The notes beneath the pieces were generated by a model. The model searched no databases, was not told where the DNA came from, and saw only the letters and a program-made list of their open reading frames with translations. Positions 1 through 8,103 of a stretch of DNA of 64,000 nucleotides are shown here, piece after piece; the first letter of the stretch is position 1, and every line of letters begins with the position of its first letter. The translations under genes and the position numbers were made by a program. Location: positions 124,001-188,000 of the forward strand of contig NZ_JAKSXZ010000092.1 in assembly GCF_022829465.1 (NCBI RefSeq). Direction: 5' to 3'. The stretch is from Methylobacterium sp. J-067 (lineage in GTDB: Bacteria; Pseudomonadota; Alphaproteobacteria; Rhizobiales; Beijerinckiaceae).

Positions 1-508
1 CCCCGTAGGCCAGCACGACCAGCGCAATATCCCAGCTGACAAGATTGCCGAGCAGAGCCACGCTGACCAGGATTTGCATGCTGCCCGGCAGCAGCCCCCC
101 GAGCGCGAGTTGCGTGACGAGGTTCAGGGTCTGGGTGCCTTGCTGGCGCGCGGTGCCGATCTCAGCGGCGTTGTGCGTGAGGAAGAAGGCGGGCGTCTTG
201 TGGAGGAGGCGCGTGAAGAAGGCCGTGCTGGCGATGAAGGAAAGGCGTTCGGCGCAGAGGAAGATGAGGAAGCGAGCCCCGTAAGCGAACGCCTTCGCGC
301 AGCCGAACAGCAGCGCGTAGAGAAGTAGGAGGCGCAAAGCGCCAGCGCGATCGACGCCGTGTGTGAGTTCATCAATGGCTCGCGCGAATAGGTAAGGCGC
401 AGCGATCCCCGCAAGCGCGCCGACCGAGGTTGCCGCAATGACCACGATCGTCGTTATGCGATCGTCCTGCCAATATGACCTTAGCAGTGGATTTATAATC
501 GGGATCAT
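1..508 (-). CDS. ABC exporter, N-terminal membrane domain (truncated by window edge)
   Basis: Only the first ~169 residues are in the window; the reading frame runs off the left edge without a stop. The visible part is the start of an ABC transporter type-1 transmembrane domain: hydrophobic segments near residues 20-40, 64-85 and 145-168, joined by a basic cytoplasmic stretch of the kind found in half-transporters of the exporter class (HlyB/Atm1/siderophore exporter type). An ATP-binding domain would be expected beyond the edge. The start is the ATG at 506-508. It lies on the same strand as the TonB receptor and PepSY protein, 318 bp downstream, so a role in siderophore or metal export is plausible. 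That role is inference from context only. Confidence 0.7.
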   Translation of the reverse strand, partial: MIPIINPLLRSYWQDDRITTIVVIAATSVGALAGIAAPYLFARAIDELTHGVDRAGALRLLLLYALLFGCAKAFAYGARFLIFLCAERLSFIASTAFFTRLLHKTPAFFLTHNAAEIGTARQQGTQTLNLVTQLALGGLLPGSMQILVSVALLGNLVSWDIALVVLAYG

Positions 509-826
509 TTAGATATACGAACTTTCATATATATTTTTAGAAAAAAATTCGAAGATTATATAATCGGTCTTGCCTAAGTTGCACGTATTGACGGTCACGC
601 CAGCGTTTCCGCATATGTGCCGGAGAGCAAGCAGGCGAAAATCTTACCCCAAGGTGTCCTCACGGTAGAGACCCATGCCGGGAATGCAGTTCGTAATAAG
701 AAACTCCCGGAAGCAGTTATCCCACGAGCGCACACAGTCGTGGATAACTGACAATCGGCTGATGTAGCATTACAATCGATATAATATCTCTATGTATTCC
801 GGTGATTCATCCCAAATAAGCTAAAA
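509..826. other. AT-rich intergenic region
   Basis: This 318-bp spacer lies between the PepSY gene and the truncated ABC gene and is markedly richer in A+T than its neighbours, especially 505-560 and 765-800. It probably carries the promoter of the ABC gene. I see no open frame, tRNA, clear Fur-type box or terminator. Confidence 0.5.
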
Positions 827-2380
827 TCACGAGATCTCCAGGTTTGGCGCGACGGTACTATCCGGGATGCAAATCTGCCTTGAGGTTTTTTGCTTTGATG
901 GGCGACTGGCGAGAGCGTAGGCGGCGAAACCAAATCCGGCTCCGATGCCGAGGACGATGACGTCGAAGGCGACCGATACGGTACCGCCCTCGCGCAGGCC
1001 GCCGACGAGGGGCACGAGGAGATACGCGATGGCGACCGTCGCCAGGGCGACGATCCAGGCGCGGCGCGGGGCGAGGCCCAGGCCGAGGAGAGCCACCACC
1101 ACCCACCCGCCGAAGAACGCCTGGATCTCGGCCTCCGCGCGCCCCGGCATCGCGACGGGCAGGAGGCGGTTCGCCAGGAAGTAGCATGCCACCGCGAACG
1201 GCAGCCCGGCCACGGTGCCGACGTTGAGGGTGTGGACGAGGCGGTGGGACAACGGCATCCGCGAGGGGGCGCGCCCCTTCGGCAGTCGCGCCACCGACCA
1301 CAGCACCAGACCCGTCGCGACCATCGCGCAGCCGAGGAGGCCCGAGAGGAAGAACAGCACCCGCAGCGCCGAGCCGGCGAAATGCGCCTCGTGCAGGCCG
1401 ACCATCGTGGTGAAGGTCCTGGTCGCGGGGCGGAGGTCGCCCGCGCGGATCTCGGCGATCTCGCCGCTGGACCCGTGGAAGGCGACCTGCGGATGCTGGT
1501 GCGACAGGCCGTGGGGCTCCTCGAACACGGCCACCACCACGGAATGCGCATCCCGGGGATTGACGATCGTCAGCCGCTCCAGCGGCTGCGGGATGCGGCT
1601 CAGGGCCTGCACCACCATGGGGCCGACGGGGGCCAGCGTGCCGGCCGTGCCGGCGGGCGGGCGCGGCACGGTGATCTGGCCGGATTCGACGTAGTAGCGC
1701 TGGGCGTCGCCCCGGTAGGCGGTCTTCACGCCCCACGGCATGTAGAGGGACGCGAGGGTCACGAGCCCCGTGTAGGTGATCATCACGTGGAAGGGCAGGG
1801 CGAGGACGCCCGTCACGTTGTGCGCGTCGAGCCAGCCGCGCTGGTCGGCGCGCCGCCGGAACGTGAAGAAGTCCACGAAGAGGCGCCGATGCGTGACGAT
1901 CCCCGAAACCAGGGCGACCAGCATGATCATCGCGCACAGGCCGACGATCCACCGGCCCCAGAGCGGCGGCAGGCTCAGTTCGAAGTGGAAGCGGTAGAGA
2001 AAGTCGCCGCCCCGGGTCTCGCGGACTTCGGCGGGCGCCCCGCTGTCGGGATCGAGCAGGACGTGGCCCGGCGGACGGCCGGGTCCCGTCCGCCAGAACA
2101 GCTCCAGCAGCGGCATCTCGGGCCGTGGCAGCGTGATGAACCACGTCCGCGCCCCGCCGGCATGCTCCCGGAGATAGGCCACGCCGCGCTCGGCGGTCGC
2201 CGCCATCTCATCGGGGCCGAAGGACCGGCCATACCGCAACTCGGGGCGCATCCATTGCGAGATCTCGGCGCGGTAGTAGCTCGCCGTGCCCGTCACAAAG
2301 ACGGCGAACAGGATCCAGCCGACGACGAGCCCGGACCACGCGTGCAGCCACGCCATCGATTGGCGGAAGGTCTTGCCCAT
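827..2380 (-). CDS. PepSY-associated membrane protein (iron-uptake type)
   Basis: A 517-residue integral membrane protein of the PepSY_TM family (PiuB-like), which usually accompanies TonB-dependent siderophore receptors and is thought to work in periplasmic or inner-membrane ferric-siderophore handling. A first membrane helix at about residues 12-35 begins with a His-Ala-Trp motif, and a large periplasmic region follows. Further helices lie near 140-165 (ending in a Thr-His-Arg-Arg motif), 195-220 and four towards the C-terminus. I chose the ATG at 2378-2380 because a GGTGAGG ribosome site precedes it and it starts 10 bp after the receptor stop; a longer frame to 2416 would overlap the receptor. 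It is probably co-transcribed with the receptor. Confidence 0.85.
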   Translation of the reverse strand: MGKTFRQSMAWLHAWSGLVVGWILFAVFVTGTASYYRAEISQWMRPELRYGRSFGPDEMAATAERGVAYLREHAGGARTWFITLPRPEMPLLELFWRTGPGRPPGHVLLDPDSGAPAEVRETRGGDFLYRFHFELSLPPLWGRWIVGLCAMIMLVALVSGIVTHRRLFVDFFTFRRRADQRGWLDAHNVTGVLALPFHVMITYTGLVTLASLYMPWGVKTAYRGDAQRYYVESGQITVPRPPAGTAGTLAPVGPMVVQALSRIPQPLERLTIVNPRDAHSVVVAVFEEPHGLSHQHPQVAFHGSSGEIAEIRAGDLRPATRTFTTMVGLHEAHFAGSALRVLFFLSGLLGCAMVATGLVLWSVARLPKGRAPSRMPLSHRLVHTLNVGTVAGLPFAVACYFLANRLLPVAMPGRAEAEIQAFFGGWVVVALLGLGLAPRRAWIVALATVAIAYLLVPLVGGLREGGTVSVAFDVIVLGIGAGFGFAAYALASRPSKQKTSRQICIPDSTVAPNLEIS

Positions 2381-2390
2381 CGTATGGACC

Positions 2391-4736
2391 TCACCAACGA
2401 TATCGCAAGGTCGCATAGACCGTGCGCGGCAGGCCGTAATAGCAGCCCGAGTAGCCGAAGCAGCCCGTCACGTAGCGCTCGTCGAGGAGGTTTTGGACGT
2501 TGACCTGCAGATCGAAGCCCTGCAGCCGCGGGTCCAAATGCTTGAAGTTGTAGGATGCGAACAGATCCACGAGGACGCTCTCAGGGACCTGGAAGGTGTT
2601 AGCCGGATCGCCCCAGGACGGCCCGAGATAGCGCACGCCGCCGCCGATCCCGGCCCCCAGAAGCGGCCCCCCGGTGAAGTGGTAATCGACGAACAGTGCC
2701 GCGGTCGTGTCGGGCACCTGGACGGGACGCAGGCCTTGAAGGGAAACGTTCGTCAGCCCGGTCAAGTCGTTGGTTGTCGTGGCGGTGGTGCGCGTGTTGC
2801 GGATGTCTAGCAGCGAGAAACCGCCGATCAGGGTCAGGCCTTCGCTGAGATTGGCCCGCGCCTCGAATTCCACGCCCTGCACGCCGACCTCGCCGTTCTG
2901 TAGGACGAAGCCGGGATTGCGCGTGTCGGTAGTCGTGTTGTTCGACTGTCGGATGTCGAAGGCTGCCGCGGTGAGTAGGATGTCGGTGCCGGGGGGCTGG
3001 TACTTGATGCCCGCCTCGTACTGGTCGCTGGAGACCGGGTCGGGGATGCGACCTGCGGTGCCGAACGCCGGATCGAAGATGCGGCCGTTGACGATGGGCT
3101 CAAAGGCTTGGCTGTAGGAGACGTAGGGAGCGACGCCCGAGTCGAACAGGTAGAGTAGGCTCGCCCGGCCGGTGAAGGCGTCGGCCGGCACGTCCTGGAG
3201 CGTCAGCGTGCGGTTGGCGAAGTTGCGGGTGGGACCGGATTGACGGGCGACGTCGTAACGGCCGCCGAGGGTCAACACGAGGCGGTCGAACTTCGCTTGA
3301 TCCTGAAAGTACACGCCGGTCTGCTGCGCGGTAATCCGCGAGGTGGTGTTGAAGGCCGGGAAGGCGAGAAGTTCATCGTAGTTCGGCGCCAGTACGTTGA
3401 GGCTCATCGTGTTCAGGAACGGGCCGCTCGTCGTCCGCGTGCTGAAGGTCCGGTGGTCCACGCCCAGAAGCGCTGTATGTGCGATGAAGCCGGTGTCGAA
3501 GTTGGCCACGAAGCTGTTGTCCATCGTGTAGGCTTCGGCGGCAACATTGGTGCCGCCGATCTGCCGGGCGATGGTCGGCCCGTTGGCGAACGGGCCGTTG
3601 AGGGTACTGAAGGAGCTGTAGACGCTGCGGTAGTCGCCCTGCGTGCGCAGGTAGCGCCCGGCCGAGTGGAAGCGTAGGTTCTCGTTGAAGCGGTGGTCGA
3701 GGAGGTACTCGAGCGAGGCTTGGGTGCGGTCCGAGCGCTCGATGGTGCGGTTCCCGTCGTAGAAATCCGCCGGCAGGTAGCCGATCCGCCCGTTGCCGAA
3801 GTTACGCGGGAACACCGAGCCCACCGACGGGACGCCGCCGTAAAAGCCCGAGTAGGGGTCGCGCTGGTAGTTGCCGATGAGCGTGAACGACGTGTCCGTC
3901 GAGGGCCGCCACGTGATGCTCGGGTTGATCAGCGCGCGCTCGATCCGCGTGGTGACCGCCGGTCCGTCGGCGTTCCAGCCGAGGCCGATGACGCGGTAGG
4001 CGAACTGGTCGGCGAGCCCCGGAATGTCCGACTCGATCGGGCCGCCGACGTCGAAGCCGGCGCGAGCCGTGCTGTAGCTGCCCCCTTGCAGGAACACTTC
4101 GCCGAAGCGCGTGAACTGCGGCACCTTGGAGACGAGGTTGACGAGGCCGCCGGGCCCCGCCTGCCCATAGAGCACCGAAGCCGGCCCCTTGATGATGTCG
4201 ACGCGCTCCAGCCGGTAAGGATCGACCGTGGCGTTGGCGTCACGCCCGCCAATCAATGCCATCCCGTCAAGGAAGACCGGGGCGGAGAAGCCGCGGATGT
4301 AGAACTGCTCCAGGCGGGTCGAGCCGGCGCCGCCGCGCTGCTCGGTGGTGACGCTCGGTGTATACCGTAGTGCTTGATTGATGGTCAGAGCGTTTTGATC
4401 TTCGATCTGCTTGCGGCCCACGACCGACACCGACTGGGCCGTTTCTAGAATTGGCGTATCCGTCTTCGTGCCGACAGTGCTGCGGGTCGCGACGTAGCCC
4501 GGTACCGGACCGCTAGCGCCACCCCGTCCATAGAGATCGCTGTTTAAGCTACGCCCGCGCGCCTCGCCGGTCACGCTAAGTTCGGACAACTCGATTTCCG
4601 TGGTGTCGGCGGTCTGGGCTGTCGAGCCGCCCGCCAAAGCGAACACCCAAGCTGTCGTCAAGATACATCTCGATATTTCGAGATTATGAGCGCGCACCGC
4701 GCTGCCGGTACGCAAGACATTTCGGCGATTGCGCAT
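2391..4736 (-). CDS. TonB-dependent siderophore receptor
   Basis: A 781-residue outer-membrane receptor for a ferric siderophore. It has an N-terminal signal peptide (cleavage probably after Ala in ..GGSTAQ-A), a plug domain beginning around residue 70 with the typical TAQSVSVV and NQALRYTPSV segments, and a long beta-barrel with the FxRGF-type motif (YIRGFSAP) and a conserved NLLDERY segment near the end. The last residue is Trp rather than the usual Phe, which is still aromatic and compatible with barrel insertion. No N-terminal secretin (STN) signalling domain is present, so it is a transport receptor rather than a FecA-type transducer. The start could instead be the ATG at 4776-4778; I prefer 4736 because it places the signal peptide better. 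The substrate cannot be told from sequence. Confidence 0.92.
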   Translation of the reverse strand: MRNRRNVLRTGSAVRAHNLEISRCILTTAWVFALAGGSTAQTADTTEIELSELSVTGEARGRSLNSDLYGRGGASGPVPGYVATRSTVGTKTDTPILETAQSVSVVGRKQIEDQNALTINQALRYTPSVTTEQRGGAGSTRLEQFYIRGFSAPVFLDGMALIGGRDANATVDPYRLERVDIIKGPASVLYGQAGPGGLVNLVSKVPQFTRFGEVFLQGGSYSTARAGFDVGGPIESDIPGLADQFAYRVIGLGWNADGPAVTTRIERALINPSITWRPSTDTSFTLIGNYQRDPYSGFYGGVPSVGSVFPRNFGNGRIGYLPADFYDGNRTIERSDRTQASLEYLLDHRFNENLRFHSAGRYLRTQGDYRSVYSSFSTLNGPFANGPTIARQIGGTNVAAEAYTMDNSFVANFDTGFIAHTALLGVDHRTFSTRTTSGPFLNTMSLNVLAPNYDELLAFPAFNTTSRITAQQTGVYFQDQAKFDRLVLTLGGRYDVARQSGPTRNFANRTLTLQDVPADAFTGRASLLYLFDSGVAPYVSYSQAFEPIVNGRIFDPAFGTAGRIPDPVSSDQYEAGIKYQPPGTDILLTAAAFDIRQSNNTTTDTRNPGFVLQNGEVGVQGVEFEARANLSEGLTLIGGFSLLDIRNTRTTATTTNDLTGLTNVSLQGLRPVQVPDTTAALFVDYHFTGGPLLGAGIGGGVRYLGPSWGDPANTFQVPESVLVDLFASYNFKHLDPRLQGFDLQVNVQNLLDERYVTGCFGYSGCYYGLPRTVYATLRYRW

Positions 4737-4792
4737 CTTGTTGCCCCAAATGATCTGACACCTGGTCCGATGTCCCATCGAAGGACTTCAAT

Positions 4793-4808
4793 ATCACGAA
4801 TTCGTGAT
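4793..4808. promoter_or_regulatory. Perfect 16-bp palindrome upstream of the receptor gene
   Basis: ATCACGAATTCGTGAT is a perfect inverted repeat, 57 bp upstream of the chosen receptor start, in an AT-rich promoter-like region. A dimeric regulator could bind here; the gene context suggests iron control, but the sequence is not a canonical Fur, Irr or RirA box. Confidence 0.4.
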
Positions 4809-5197
4809 GTCGGAATAGTAAATTTGCAACAGGCTACAGGGCCCGAACTCTGGAATTATTAAAAATATAGATACGGCGATCGCCTGGTTTAGTATCTTAA
4901 GGTATGGGGCGCCACCTTCCCCCGACCACCGGAGTAGCGGACTGGGCAGGTCATCCACATCGTGGAGGTCAAGTAAGTGGACTTTCCAGCAGCGAAGAGA
5001 TGCAGACCAAAAACCAGGCGATCGCCTATCGTGCTCCGCGCGACTGTCTGCTTATGGCGAGATACATCTCGAAGCAGCCGAGCTGCTTTCCACCCATCTG
5101 AGACGCTCATGCAGGCGGTTTGCGGCGGCTGATGGCCGTAAGCGGAATGGCCGCATCGGAGCAGCCCCGCCGGAAAAGCGGACTGGCTCCTACCGAC
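4809..5197. other. Intergenic region with copies of a dispersed repeat
   Basis: No convincing gene. Short open frames on both strands lack family resemblance and ribosome sites. At 5174-5184 there is a copy of the AAAAGCGGACT core that recurs in many spacers of this window. AT-rich sequence at 4809-4880 probably belongs to the receptor promoter. Confidence 0.5.
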
Positions 5198-5381
5198 CGA
5201 GGCTGTGTCAAAACTCGGATGTTCTGGGAAGCCGTAGAACAAACGTCTCCGCAGCGGCCGGGAGGGATCTCCGGCGACACCGACTGATGGCAACACAAGG
5301 CCCCTTAGGCCGATGTCGCCCAGCTACGAGAGAATATTTTTCTACGAAGGCTGATAGCATTCGAGTTTTGACACAGCCTCG
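5198..5381. mobile_element. Miniature inverted-repeat element (MITE candidate), 184 bp
   Basis: The segment is bounded by perfect 20-bp inverted repeats at 5198-5217 (CGAGGCTGTGTCAAAACTCG) and 5362-5381 (its exact reverse complement). The GGCTGTGTCAAAA end resembles terminal repeats of IS families that move non-autonomous derivatives. The interior of about 144 bp holds no transposase-like frame. I found no clear target duplication; flanks read ..CTACCGAC and ACCCAACC... It is most likely a non-autonomous element or a deleted insertion sequence. Confidence 0.65.
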
Positions 5382-5476
5382 ACCCAACCCAGTCGTTCAG
5401 ACTACAAAATCAGATACTCCGAAGCGGACGTTGAGATGGCTTCCACGCCAATGTGCTGAACCATCCTCGCTCCCTG
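5382..5476. repeat. Dispersed-repeat copy downstream of the hybrid kinase
   Basis: A GAAGCGGACGTT copy at 5421-5432 of the intergenic repeat lies in the spacer after the hybrid-kinase stop. No gene is visible here. Confidence 0.4.
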
Positions 5477-7438
5477 CTAGACCGTGAGGTCCCTGAGCCT
5501 TTCGGCTAAACTCGCCGACGCCAAGTCGCCACGATTAAGGATCTGGCTGGCGCCGCGAAGCTTGCTCCGGTCGTCCGCCGAGAACTCCCGGCCCGTCAAT
5601 ACGAGCACCGGGATGTCCGCGCAGCCGGGCACGGCCCGAACGCCCTCCAAGAAGCCGAAGCCGTCCATCACGGGCATGTTCAGGTCGACGATTACCACGT
5701 CCGGCTTGATCTCGGCCGCTTGCTGCAGGCCCTCCTCACCGTTCGAGGCTTCCACGACCAACCAACCGTCCTCCTCCAAGGTGGAGCGCATCGCCATGCG
5801 GGTCATGGCCTCGTCCTCGACCAGGAGCACGGTGCCGCGCCGGTTCGGCTCCACGAGCCTGAACTGGTTCACGATCTTGCCGAACCGAACCCAGTTGACC
5901 GGCTTCAGCATGTAGTCCGAGGCGCCGAGGGACGCCGCCAGCTTACGTTGGTCGACGGACGTCACCATCACGACCGGGATCGGCGCCAGCATTGAGTCCG
6001 CCTTGATCTGGCTCAGTACCGACCATCCGTCCACGCCCGGCATCATCACGTCCAGCAGGATGGCTCGCGGCCTCAGCTCCCGGGCAAGGTCGAGCCCACT
6101 CCTACCGTTCGTGGCCGTCCGTACCTGGAAGCCCTCGCGGTGGAGGAACCGCGTCGTGAGGGCGAGCTGATCCGTATCGTCGTCGATGACCAGGATGATG
6201 TCGCCCTCCGCCCCGCCATCGCAGATGACGTCCGGATCGGGCGAGGCCTGCTCGTCGACGGGTGGAACGTAGATCGCCGGGACGGTGAACGTGAAGGTGC
6301 TGCCCTGGCCGGGCACACTGGACACCGTAATGGTCCCAAAGAGGATGTCTGCGAAGGCACGCGTGAGCGAAAGCCCAAGCCCGGTTCCACCGAAGTTGCG
6401 CGTGGTAGAGGCATCGGCCTGTTCGAAGCGCCGGAACAGGCGTGACACCTGCTCGGCTGTCATGCCTATTCCGGTGTCCGAGACGGAGAACGATAGCTGG
6501 TCGCCGCCTGAGGCGTCCATGATGCGGGAGGCCGCAACCGTGATGGTCCCCTTGTCCGTGAACTTGGCCGCGTTGCTCAGGAAGTTGAACAGCACTTGTC
6601 GCGTCTTTGTCAGGTCTGAATGCATCCGGCCCAGCCCAGGTGCGAATTGCACCTCCAGGGTGTTGCCCTTCTTGCCGACCAGCGTCGCGACCGAACCTGC
6701 GACGTCGCGGAGCATGTCTTCCACCGCGAAATCCTCGGCGTAGACCTCCATCTTGCCGCTCTCGACCTTTGAAAGGTCTAGCACGTCGTTGATGAGCCCG
6801 AGCAGGTGGCGGGCGTTGCGCTCAACCTTGCCTATGTCGGGCACGAGGTCCGACGCCGCACAGCCGTCCGCGATCTCCTCGCCCATCATCTCGCTGTAGC
6901 CGATGATGGCGGAAAGCGGCGTGCGGAGTTCATGGCTCATGTTCGCGAGGAAATCGCTCTTTGCCGCATTGGCTTGCTGGGCCGCTTCCTTGGCGGCCTC
7001 CGCCGCGGCATTGGCGTTCGTCAATGCCGCCTCTCTGTCGACTAGGATGTGGTTCGCTGCGTTGAGCCGCTCCAGGGTGGCTTCGTTCTGAACGACGGAC
7101 CGGCGCAGCGCGTGGCAGATCCAAACCATGGTCGCGCCGACCGTCGCGTACTGGCACAGCAGGGCGACGTCGACACTGCTGAGCATCCCGTCGCGCGTGT
7201 AGAACCACGCGGCGATCAGGGTGGACAATGACAGTGCCAACGTCCCGGCACCCCAGCCGAAAGCAAGGGTGACGACCAGCAGGACCGGAATGTACAGCAG
7301 AAACGGTGCGACATGGGCCGGGGCCATGAACCGGGCGAACGTCATGGCGCCGACCAGCAGCAGCGTGACACCATAATCTGTGACCGGCGAATGACGTCGG
7401 CGGGCGACCGACCCGATCAATTTGTGCAAGCTGCTCAT
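5477..7438 (-). CDS. Membrane hybrid histidine kinase with two receiver domains
   Basis: A 653-residue sensor kinase. An N-terminal DUF4118-like region (residues ~20-110) has several membrane helices, followed by an alanine-rich coiled linker (~120-160). The HisKA domain has phospho-accepting His169 (SHELRTP), and the HATPase domain shows FLSNAAKF, DTGIGM and GTGLGLS motifs. The first receiver (~415-530) is complete, with DDD, the LLDVMMPG aspartate and a LKP lysine. The second receiver (~540-650) keeps its acidic pocket and VDLNMP aspartate, but at the usual lysine position reads LNRG, so its phosphorylation chemistry may differ. It lies 131 bp downstream of the GAF gene on the same strand and may belong to the stressosome regulon. 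No partner output regulator is adjacent. Confidence 0.88.
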   Translation of the reverse strand: MSSLHKLIGSVARRRHSPVTDYGVTLLLVGAMTFARFMAPAHVAPFLLYIPVLLVVTLAFGWGAGTLALSLSTLIAAWFYTRDGMLSSVDVALLCQYATVGATMVWICHALRRSVVQNEATLERLNAANHILVDREAALTNANAAAEAAKEAAQQANAAKSDFLANMSHELRTPLSAIIGYSEMMGEEIADGCAASDLVPDIGKVERNARHLLGLINDVLDLSKVESGKMEVYAEDFAVEDMLRDVAGSVATLVGKKGNTLEVQFAPGLGRMHSDLTKTRQVLFNFLSNAAKFTDKGTITVAASRIMDASGGDQLSFSVSDTGIGMTAEQVSRLFRRFEQADASTTRNFGGTGLGLSLTRAFADILFGTITVSSVPGQGSTFTFTVPAIYVPPVDEQASPDPDVICDGGAEGDIILVIDDDTDQLALTTRFLHREGFQVRTATNGRSGLDLARELRPRAILLDVMMPGVDGWSVLSQIKADSMLAPIPVVMVTSVDQRKLAASLGASDYMLKPVNWVRFGKIVNQFRLVEPNRRGTVLLVEDEAMTRMAMRSTLEEDGWLVVEASNGEEGLQQAAEIKPDVVIVDLNMPVMDGFGFLEGVRAVPGCADIPVLVLTGREFSADDRSKLRGASQILNRGDLASASLAERLRDLTV

Positions 7439-7569
7439 GGAAGGGGAGTGTCACGACGCGGATGCGTTGGAAAGCGACCGGTTCGCGTCGCTGTTGTGTA
7501 TCCGACGTCCGATTTGCATATCAGCCCTTGGGAAGAAGACGGGCGGAAGTCCATCCAATCCCGTCGTAC

Positions 7570-8103
7570 TCACAGCCCTAAGGGCAATTCCTTCGCAACA
7601 AGGGCCTTGCGCATGTCGAGATGTGCCATGACCAGCCCCGCTAGGACCTGCAGGCATTCCCGTTGCTCCTCGGTCAGCCCTTCAGGGCGCGGCTTGGTGT
7701 CGATGACGCAAAGCGTGCCCAGGCCGTGACCGTCCGGGGTCACGAGGGGTGCTCCGGCGTAGAAGCGAATGTGCGGCGCGCCGGTGACGAGGGGATTGGT
7801 GCGGGTGCGACCGTCGCACGTCAGGTCGGGGATCACGAGCATGTCGCTCCTGCCCAGGACATGTCGACAGACCGATGCGTCGAGTTCCGTCCCGCAGTCG
7901 ACGAAGCCCGACCGTGCCTTGAACCATTGCCGTCCCTCGGCCACCAGGCTGACCAGCGCGACGGGCGCCGCGCACACGGCGCGGGCCAACTGGACGATGG
8001 CGTCGAAACCCGGTTCGGGCGGCGTATCTAGGACGGCGTATGCGTCGAGGACGGCAAGCCGTTCGCGTTCCCCGGTCTCGGCCGATGGCGGCGGGCACTG
8101 CAT
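7570..8103 (-). CDS. GAF-domain sensor protein
   Basis: A 177-residue protein consisting almost entirely of one GAF domain, of the kind that opens with LDAYAVLDTPPE and contains the RQWFKAR and RFYAGAPLVTPDGHGLGTLC segments. Such domains sense small molecules, redox state or light and often feed kinases or diguanylate enzymes. The ATG at 8101-8103 overlaps the stop of the upstream fusion kinase (TAATG), which indicates translational coupling, so the GAF protein is very probably an input or modulator for that kinase. The same GAF subfamily forms the N-terminus of the GGDEF-EAL protein at 19,456. A longer frame to 8169 would run into the kinase gene and is unlikely. Confidence 0.85.
   Translation of the reverse strand: MQCPPPSAETGERERLAVLDAYAVLDTPPEPGFDAIVQLARAVCAAPVALVSLVAEGRQWFKARSGFVDCGTELDASVCRHVLGRSDMLVIPDLTCDGRTRTNPLVTGAPHIRFYAGAPLVTPDGHGLGTLCVIDTKPRPEGLTEEQRECLQVLAGLVMAHLDMRKALVAKELPLGL

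Noticed and set aside
1232..2503. Long plus-strand open frame over the PepSY and receptor genes
   Set aside because: It is antisense to clear membrane and receptor genes in a high-GC region, is rich in Arg/Gly/His with no domain pattern, and has no ribosome site.
4904..5296. Short open frames upstream of the MITE candidate
   Set aside because: Overlapping frames on both strands with no ribosome site or family pattern; part of the repeat-rich spacer.
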